Made by a program: the position numbers and the translations under genes. A stretch of 7,461 nt of DNA, taken from assembly GCA_022545645.1 (NCBI GenBank), contig JACZQQ010000130.1:1-7461 (forward strand). The letters are read 5' to 3'. The notes under the pieces were generated by a model. The model had not been told where the DNA came from. It ran no database searches and worked only from the letters and a program-made list of their open reading frames with translations. The DNA comes from Acidobacteriota bacterium (lineage in GTDB: Bacteria > Acidobacteriota > UBA6911 > RPQK01 > JADFOI01). Shown here piece by piece: positions 5,734 through 7,461 of the stretch (position 1 is the first letter of the stretch; each line of letters begins with the position of its first letter).

Positions 5734-5933
5734 AGGACCTCGGCTCTACTCGAAGATCTCACCAGCCTTGAGAGAGAGGGCGCCAACGATACCCAGCTTT
5801 GGCAAGACGAACCCCATTTGGAAGATGTGCGTTCGGTTCAGGCAAAAGAGTGGGGAACGGGTGACTAGCAGGTGAAAAACGGATGATGGATCCTCATGCC
5901 CAGGTACAGATCGCTGCAACCCATTGAACAAAC
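5734..5933. other. Gene-free stretch between the chalcone-isomerase-like gene and the tRNA remnant
   Basis: No gene is supported. The frame of the preceding gene stays open for 44 codons after its TGA stop, to a TAG at 5866-5868, with a plausible-looking acidic composition (for example WQDEPHLEDV). The opposite strand is also open from an ATG at 5931 to 5746, and a further plus-strand frame is open to 5875. Openness on both strands and lack of a start signal argue against a real gene. It may be a decayed C-terminus, a gene remnant or an intergenic repeat. No terminator hairpin is evident. Confidence 0.4.
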
Positions 5934-5982
5934 TGGAGCCGGCGAGAGGAATTGAACCTCCAACCTACGCATTACGAATGCG
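5934..5982 (-). pseudogene. 3' half of tRNA-Thr(CGT): integration-site (att) remnant
   Basis: Read on the minus strand, the sequence runs anticodon arm, T-arm, acceptor strand and CCA. The anticodon arm is CGCATTCGTAATGCG (5982-5968), with anticodon CGT (5976-5974) in the loop TTCGTAA. It is followed by TAGGT and the T-arm GGAGG-TTCAATT-CCTCT. The acceptor strand CGCCGGC, discriminator T and encoded CCA end at 5934. Anticodon CGT reads ACG, so this is threonine. A complete gene would need a 5' GCCGGCG strand and a D-arm, but the bases to the right (5983 onward) contain neither. A tRNA cut at the anticodon arm beside a tyrosine recombinase gene is the usual trace of site-specific integration: the displaced 3' end stays at the far end of the element while the tRNA is restored at the other. 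The fragment orientation puts the element to the right. Confidence 0.87.
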
Positions 5983-6277
5983 ATCTTCGCCCTTTTTCGT
6001 AAGTCCTTGTAGGGACTCATTTTGACTCCAAATGCCCGACCCTGAAGGACTTGCGCTCGCAGTTGGAAGTGTCCACTATTTCCATTGTTTCCAGAATAAC
6101 CTCCCAAAAAACCCACGTATAACCCACAACAATTTGACAACATTATTTCGAGTCCTTTCAACACTCAATTTGTATGCCTGGTGAGGGTGAGTTGTCCAGG
6201 TGCTGCTTACCCTTCACTACCTTATGATCTTTGCGTCAGGACCATCCTCAAGGCCGTATATTGACCGATTTGAACAA
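5983..6277. other. Non-coding element end between att remnant and recombinase gene
   Basis: About 295 bases without a supported gene, visibly richer in A and T runs (6060-6180) than the core genes to the left. The heptamer AGTCCTT occurs three times: 6002-6008 (plus), 6045-6051 (minus) and 6151-6157 (plus). The first copy is part of a small inverted repeat AGTCC...GGACT (about 6002-6017). Recombinase arm-type binding sites are normally short repeats in this position, so these are candidates, unproven. No terminator for the recombinase gene is obvious. Confidence 0.4.
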
Positions 6278-7321
6278 CTAGCCAGAGCTTTCCGATTGCT
6301 GACCCTTTTTGCTATGGAAGAAGGATAAAGCGGCGACGGCCTTTTTGGTGTGCTGTTGAGAGAGGTGGGAATAGCGCAGGGTCATTGCATAGGACTTGTG
6401 GCGCATCAACTCACGGACGGTCAGCAGATCCACACCGCTCATGCACAGGTGCGAAGCGAAAGTGTGTCGCAGAGAGTGAAAATTGCAGTGCGGGATGCCT
6501 GACTGTTTCAATGCCTTGGAGAAATGGCTCTTGATGTCCACCGGCGCTTTTCCATTCCCTTTGGAGAAGATGTAGGGGCTGTCGAATCGGTGAGGGATCT
6601 TGCGTAAGGTTGCTTTCACTTCGTCGTTCATAGGAACGTAGGACATTTGACCATTCTTTTGATCCAAGAGTTCTATGTAACCAGTTCGGAAGTTCACGTC
6701 TGTCCACTTCAACGCCAGCAGTTCCCCTCGCCGCAATCCGGTGTTGACGGCCAAAATGATGAGGGATTTTAGATAGCGTGAGGCAGCAGCCAGGAGACTT
6801 TTCAGTTCTTCACCACTGAGGTATCTGAGACTCTGGTTTTGAACCTTCAATAACTTGACCTTTGTTCCCACGTTTTCAGCAAGGACCCCCCACTCGACAG
6901 CCTTTGTGAGCAGGTGTTTGAAATTGCACATGTCGCGATTGACGGTTGCGGGTTTGATCTGCTTGGAAAGCCTAGCTGCTTTGTAACCTTCCAGCAATGG
7001 GGGGTCAATGTCACTGAGCAGCAGGTCCTTGCCAAAGAAACGGACCATGGCCTTTAGCCGCCAAGACTTGTCCTTAAAAGCCTTCTGCCCTTCGGTTTTG
7101 CACCATCCAAGGTAACGTACTAAAAACTGACCCAGAGTGGCCTTGGATCGCTTTCTCATTTCCAGATATCTGCCTTCGTCAATTAGTGTCTGAGCCTTTC
7201 TAAGTTCCTTTTCTGCCATTTCCTCGGTGGCGCACAATTCCCGGATCCTGGTACCTCGATAGGAGGTGTCGATTCTCCATTTGGCCCCTCGCCGGCGGTA
7301 ACCCTTACCCTTTTTTGGCAT
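6278..7321 (-). CDS. Tyrosine recombinase / phage-type integrase
   Basis: A 347-residue integrase of complete length. The N-terminal arm-binding region (1-55, KGKGYRRRGAKWRIDTSYRGTR) looks like an AP2-like integrase DNA-binding domain. A SAM-like core-binding domain follows (about 60-150; ATLGQFLVRYLGWCK, then PATVNRDMCNFKHLLTKAVEWG). The catalytic domain is at about 165-340, with all expected residues: Arg197 in TGLRRGEL, Lys222 in the DQKNG hairpin, His282 and Arg285 in FHSLRHTFASHL, His308 in LMRHKS, and nucleophile Tyr317 in TLRYSHL. It should integrate and excise the element at the tRNA-Thr site about 300 bases away. AAAGGAGG lies 9 bases before the ATG, which sets the start. Its first 17 bases overlap the end of the upstream helix-turn-helix gene, implying co-transcription and translational coupling. 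No frameshift or missing catalytic residue is seen, so it may be active. Confidence 0.96.
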   Translation of the reverse strand: MPKKGKGYRRRGAKWRIDTSYRGTRIRELCATEEMAEKELRKAQTLIDEGRYLEMRKRSKATLGQFLVRYLGWCKTEGQKAFKDKSWRLKAMVRFFGKDLLLSDIDPPLLEGYKAARLSKQIKPATVNRDMCNFKHLLTKAVEWGVLAENVGTKVKLLKVQNQSLRYLSGEELKSLLAAASRYLKSLIILAVNTGLRRGELLALKWTDVNFRTGYIELLDQKNGQMSYVPMNDEVKATLRKIPHRFDSPYIFSKGNGKAPVDIKSHFSKALKQSGIPHCNFHSLRHTFASHLCMSGVDLLTVRELMRHKSYAMTLRYSHLSQQHTKKAVAALSFFHSKKGQQSESSG

Positions 7322-7461
7322 CGCTTTCTGCCTCCTTTCTAGATAGATGCTTCACAAAATTCTGGGCCATGCGGCTGGGCCTTCTAACCCCTGTCTCCCA
7401 GTGGGTCACTGAAACTCGGCCCACACCTAGCAGGTCGCCAAGCTGCTGCTGGGTTATCTTC
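7305..7461 (-). CDS. Xre/Cro-type helix-turn-helix protein, C-terminal part
   Basis: The last 51 codons of a gene entering from the right edge, ending at the TAA at 7307-7305. The visible part starts KITQQQLGDLLGVGRVSVTHWETGVRRPS (given here as KITQQQLGDLL plus GVGRVSVTHWETGVRRPS). This is the helix 2-turn-helix 3 of the Cro/CI/Xre fold: Q-x-x-L-G-x-L-L-G-V, then R-V-S-V-x-x-W-E-x-G, then R-R-P-S. A helical tail MAQNFVKHLSRKEAESDAKKG ends the protein, so little or nothing but the DNA-binding domain is present. It overlaps the recombinase gene by 17 bases in another frame, and the recombinase ribosome binding site lies within it. It is probably a DNA-binding regulator of the element, possibly controlling the recombinase operon; whether it aids excision is a guess. 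The N-terminus is outside the window. Confidence 0.85.
   Translation of the reverse strand, partial: KITQQQLGDLLGVGRVSVTHWETGVRRPSRMAQNFVKHLSRKEAESDAKKG
7331..7338 (-). promoter_or_regulatory. Ribosome binding site of the recombinase gene, inside the helix-turn-helix gene
   Basis: On the minus strand AAAGGAGG (7338-7331) lies 9 bases before the recombinase ATG at 7321, within the coding sequence for the last residues of the upstream regulator. This strong site fixes the start and supports coupled translation of the two genes. Confidence 0.85.

Larger units (their letters stand above)
5934..7461. mobile_element. Left end of a tRNA-Thr-integrated element (right end outside window)
   Basis: The stretch is bounded on the left by the tRNA-Thr(CGT) 3' remnant. 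It holds a non-coding end region, a tyrosine recombinase whose C-terminus faces the attachment site, and the end of an Xre-type regulator gene overlapping the recombinase start. Since the remnant's missing 5' half would lie to the right, the element should occupy everything from about 5983 past 7461 and finish at an intact minus-strand tRNA-Thr(CGT). Whether it is a prophage, an integrative conjugative element or a genomic island cannot be told from the visible part. Confidence 0.75.

Noticed and set aside
5746..5931. Minus-strand open frame of 61 codons just left of the tRNA remnant
   Set aside because: There is no ribosome binding site and no recognisable domain, and two plus-strand frames are open over the same bases.
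5934..6020. Complete tRNA-Thr gene
   Set aside because: Upstream of the anticodon arm there is no D-arm and no GCCGGCG strand to pair with the acceptor 3' strand, so only the 3' half is present.
5865..6164. Minus-strand open frame of 99 codons across the tRNA remnant
   Set aside because: Its middle reads RRLEVQFLSPAP, the well-known false peptide from translating the 3' end of a tRNA gene. It has no ribosome binding site and no protein-like features.
1..7461. CRISPR array, defence island or toxin-antitoxin pair
   Set aside because: No regularly spaced direct repeats and no recognisable defence or toxin domains occur in the window; the only mobile-element genes are the recombinase and its regulator.

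Overview
The window looks like bacterial chromosome of moderate G+C content, probably from a Gram-negative-type organism. It has Sec signal peptides, a bactofilin, an FxsA-family membrane protein and an RlmD-type Fe-S RNA methyltransferase. The mix (YchF-like ATPase with degenerate G motifs, CigR/RcnB-like periplasmic protein, chalcone-isomerase-like secreted protein) would suit Nitrospirota, Methylomirabilota or the former deltaproteobacteria. That placement is a guess; there is no marker gene to settle it.

Layout. Positions 1-164 (minus) hold the start of a secreted amidohydrolase that runs off the left edge. Then come fxsA (359-757, plus) and a bactofilin (758-1216, minus), which converge with no base between their stop codons. 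A plus-strand group follows: a 69-residue small-barrel-like protein (1384-1593), a CigR/RcnB-like secreted protein (1662-2117) and a YchF/Obg-like ATPase (2265-3344) with its own recognisable sigma70-type promoter. A near-perfect long hairpin (3346-3403) sits between the ATPase gene and a convergent 23S rRNA m5U methyltransferase gene (3414-4847, minus). A secreted chalcone-isomerase-like protein (5062-5733, plus) closes the core-chromosome part.

The right-hand part is different. At 5934-5982 (minus) lies the 3' half of a tRNA-Thr(CGT), from anticodon arm to CCA, with no 5' half. Just to its right are an AT-richer non-coding stretch, a tyrosine recombinase with all catalytic residues (6278-7321, minus), and the end of an Xre-type helix-turn-helix gene (7305-7461, minus) that overlaps the recombinase start by 17 bases. 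This is the classic signature of one end of an integrative element inserted in a tRNA gene. The orientation of the tRNA fragment predicts that the element extends rightwards past position 7461 and ends at a complete tRNA-Thr(CGT) gene.

The core genes look like individually transcribed housekeeping or envelope genes rather than one pathway. I see no defence system, CRISPR array or biosynthetic cluster inside the window. If an undescribed system exists here, the likely place is the cargo of the integrative element, which lies almost entirely outside the window.
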